Shown here piece after piece: positions 5,263-6,295 of a stretch of DNA of 6,295 nucleotides. Positions within the stretch are counted from its first letter, which is position 1; every line of letters starts with the position of its first letter. The position numbers and the translations under genes were made by a program. Under the pieces are notes generated by a model, which was not told the origin of the DNA, did no database searches, and saw nothing but the letters and a program-made list of their open reading frames with translations. The stretch comes from Spirochaetaceae bacterium (GTDB taxonomy: Bacteria > Spirochaetota > Spirochaetia > Treponematales > Breznakiellaceae), in the NCBI GenBank assembly GCA_031278575.1, contig JAITKD010000019.1, positions 1 through 6,295 of the forward strand. Direction: 5' to 3'.

Positions 5263-5631
5263 TTATTTACGGTCCGGCCTGAGAATTTCGGCGCCGTTAC
5301 GGTATATATGACGGGGCCGGCTGGCCTGCGGTAGATAACAATGGATAAGAACGCGGATCGTCCGTTCCAATCCCCCTTGTACCGCCGCTTCCTGGACGGC
5401 AAAAAGGGCCAAGTCCGCTGCGCGGCCGGAAAAACGGAGGGCGGCGGCGGGGTTTTTCGCGTCAATATCCCCGGTAACGGAAAAAAGAACCGATACGATA
5501 TCCGCTTCCACCAGGCTGTTTTTTGTTAATAATTCATCATACAGAGCCGTTACTTGCCGGATGATATCCGCTTCCTCATTTTTACATTGGGCCGCCCCCC
5601 GAAGGGCAAAAAGCCGTTTTTCCCCGGTCAT
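5263..5631 (-). CDS. aroH: Chorismate mutase, AroH type
   Basis: The protein has 122 residues, typical for the monofunctional trimeric AroH class (B. subtilis enzyme 127). It converts chorismate to prephenate, the branch toward phenylalanine and tyrosine. Residues corresponding to the B. subtilis active site are visible: Arg11 in FALRGA (Bs Arg7), Arg66 (Bs Arg63), Glu81 in AVQEAAV (Bs Glu78), Arg93 in TIRVLI (Bs Arg90) and Tyr110 in PRHIYRN (Bs Tyr108). The C-terminal ILRPD is also conserved. The Cys75 position of the Bacillus protein is alanine here, which is tolerated in the family. The ATG at 5631 overlaps the upstream gene's stop as ATGA, and the Shine-Dalgarno is weak, so translation is probably coupled. 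An intrinsic terminator follows at once. No other aromatic-pathway gene is in view. Confidence 0.93.
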   Translation of the reverse strand: MTGEKRLFALRGAAQCKNEEADIIRQVTALYDELLTKNSLVEADIVSVLFSVTGDIDAKNPAAALRFSGRAADLALFAVQEAAVQGGLERTIRVLIHCYLPQASRPRHIYRNGAEILRPDRK

Positions 5632-5981
5632 ATTCCATTACCCCCGGAAAGCACCACAATAAAGGTTGCCGCCGCGGCTATAACCGCGCCGAATAATCCC
5701 ATACCGATATACCCTCCTATACCCCAAAAAAAGCGGCGTTTTTTTTCGTAAAAAACAAGCCAAAGGTCCAAAAGAATGCCATAAATCGATCCCGCCGCGA
5801 GGGAAAATCCCAATATTATGATCAAACGGAGCATTATTTGCTGGGTAGTATCCATAAATCCCTGAATTGTGCCTATCCCATACAAAAATATCGTAAAAAC
5901 ACACATGGTAAAAAAAAAGAAAACCGTCCGTTTTACCAGGATCACGAGGATCGATTTTTTTTTGGACAGGGAAATACCCAT
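5628..5981 (-). CDS. Small three-span membrane protein, unknown function
   Basis: The protein has 117 residues from the ATG at 5981, which has a perfect AAGGAG (5993-5988) 6 nt upstream. A TTG two codons earlier abuts the site and is unlikely. Three hydrophobic segments are seen at about 19-38, 50-77 and 85-111. Positive clusters KKK (N-terminus) and EKKRR between spans 2 and 3 predict N-inside, C-outside topology. The third segment is rich in Gly and Ala (GGYIGMGLFGAVIAAAA). I recognise no family. It overlaps aroH by 4 nt (ATGA), so the two are almost certainly one transcript, but this does not by itself reveal its role. Confidence 0.8.
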   Translation of the reverse strand: MGISLSKKKSILVILVKRTVFFFFTMCVFTIFLYGIGTIQGFMDTTQQIMLRLIIILGFSLAAGSIYGILLDLWLVFYEKKRRFFWGIGGYIGMGLFGAVIAAAATFIVVLSGGNGI

Positions 5982-6001
5982 CCCCAACTCCTTATTTGTA
6001 A

Positions 6002-6021
6002 CGGGCGGGTAATCCCCCCCG
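6002..6021. promoter_or_regulatory. Stem-loop in the leader of the membrane protein-aroH unit
   Basis: cgggcggg (6002-6009) can pair with cccccccg (6014-6021) around taat with one C-C mismatch. On the minus strand it ends 8 nt before the Shine-Dalgarno of the membrane-protein gene, where a stem could affect initiation or bind a regulator. No promoter for this unit could be recognised with confidence between 5994 and 6070. Confidence 0.3.
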
Positions 6022-6070
6022 GTGTTCCATAACGCGGAAGGGATGAGTCCTTCTGTGGAGTATGGCGGCC

Positions 6071-6099
6071 TTGACAGACACGGGCCGTAAAGATATAGT
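6071..6099 (+). promoter_or_regulatory. Sigma70 promoter upstream of tRNA-Val
   Basis: TTGACA (6071-6076) is perfect and TATAGT (6094-6099) matches 5 of 6 positions, with an ideal 17-bp spacer. Transcription would begin near 6106, about 103 nt before the mature tRNA. No other promoter is evident closer to the tRNA. Confidence 0.75.
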
Positions 6100-6106
6100 C
6101 GGTTTA

Positions 6107-6199
6107 GACGGGCCTTTTTGGGGGTCCACGCCCGTCGATTCGCCTGCCGGGATCGGGCGGGCCCTGTGGATTAGTGAATTAACGCCGCTTGACGCGGCG
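6107..6199 (+). ncRNA. Structured leader (possible small RNA) between promoter and tRNA-Val
   Basis: Three stem-loops follow the predicted start: gacgggc (6107-6113) with gcccgtc (6130-6136), gcctgcc (6142-6148) with ggcgggc (6156-6162, one G-U pair), and cgccgc (6183-6188) with gcggcg (6194-6199). This could be a precursor leader removed by RNase P and other nucleases, or an independent structured RNA. It matches no RNA family I recognise, and no open frame with a start and ribosome site lies inside it. Confidence 0.3.
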
Positions 6200-6208
6200 C
6201 GGTTAGTG

Positions 6209-6282
6209 GGGCGGTTAGCTCAGTTGGTTAGAGCACCAGTATGACACGCTGGGGGTCACAAGTTCGACTCTTGTATCGCCCA
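6209..6282 (+). tRNA. tRNA-Val (anticodon GAC)
   Basis: A complete 74-nt cloverleaf is present. The acceptor arms are GGGCGGT (6209-6215) and ATCGCCC (6275-6281) with discriminator A6282, and the D stem is GCTC/GAGC (6218-6221, 6231-6234). The anticodon stem is CCAGT/GCTGG (6236-6240, 6248-6252) with loop ATGACAC, placing GAC at 6243-6245. The variable loop is GGGTC, and the T stem ACAAG/CTTGT encloses TTCGACT. GAC reads valine codons GUC and GUU. CCA is not encoded (ATG follows the discriminator), so it must be added by nucleotidyltransferase. The body resembles the E. coli Val-GAC tRNA through GAGCACCA and GACA. Confidence 0.96.
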
Positions 6283-6284
6283 AT

Positions 6285-6295
6285 GCCCCTTCGGG
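6285..6295 (+). terminator. Start of a probable terminator hairpin after tRNA-Val (cut by window edge)
   Basis: gccccttcggg contains a C(TTCG)G tetraloop core with C-G pairs on both sides and lies directly after the tRNA. The 3' arm and any T-run lie beyond the window, so only the loop side is seen. Confidence 0.35.

Noticed and set aside
6062..6244. A 60-codon plus-strand ORF across the tRNA-Val leader
   Set aside because: It begins upstream of the promoter's predicted start, lacks a ribosome site and runs into the tRNA.

Overview
The window looks like a stretch of a GC-rich spirochaete chromosome, most likely a Treponema of the termite-gut type. This is an inference from three things: the flavour of a degenerate REP-associated transposase-like ORF at the left end, a lone AroH chorismate mutase, and a proline-gene cluster. 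No rRNA or other decisive marker is present, so the assignment is moderate at best. There is no CRISPR array, phage module or intact insertion sequence.

Layout, left to right. (1) 1-574: an AT-rich edge that may hold the last codons of an upstream gene, then a plus-strand ORF resembling REP-associated tyrosine transposases (RAYT/Y1_Tnp). Its histidine pair and catalytic tyrosine are absent. Its 3' third is low-complexity DNA with two palindromic GGGTCAGACCC units and a G-quadruplex-type C/G tract. (2) 738-3931, all minus strand and transcribed right to left: proA, proB and proC, which encode the complete glutamate-to-proline route. ProB phosphorylates glutamate, ProA reduces the phosphate to the semialdehyde, which cyclises, and ProC reduces pyrroline-5-carboxylate to proline. 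The order is A-B-C. ProB lacks the usual C-terminal PUA domain. A 251-bp gap before proC carries a perfect 37-bp palindrome and a second 11-bp hairpin. A short leader ORF with a strong Shine-Dalgarno overlaps the start of proA.

(3) 3965-5171, plus strand: a consensus sigma70 promoter with extended -10 drives a lipoprotein-type polysaccharide deacetylase (NodB/CE4) transcribed divergently from proA. (4) 5245-5981, minus strand: a two-gene unit of a small three-span membrane protein and an AroH-type chorismate mutase, coupled by an ATGA overlap and closed by an intrinsic terminator. (5) 6071-6295, plus strand: a strong promoter, about 100 nt of hairpin-rich leader, tRNA-Val(GAC), and the beginning of a probable terminator cut by the window edge.

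Most of the window is ordinary biosynthetic and envelope genes. The places worth a second look are the degenerate RAYT-like block with its palindromes, the proB-proC palindrome, the proA leader ORF with its overlapping divergent promoters, and the structured leader before the tRNA.
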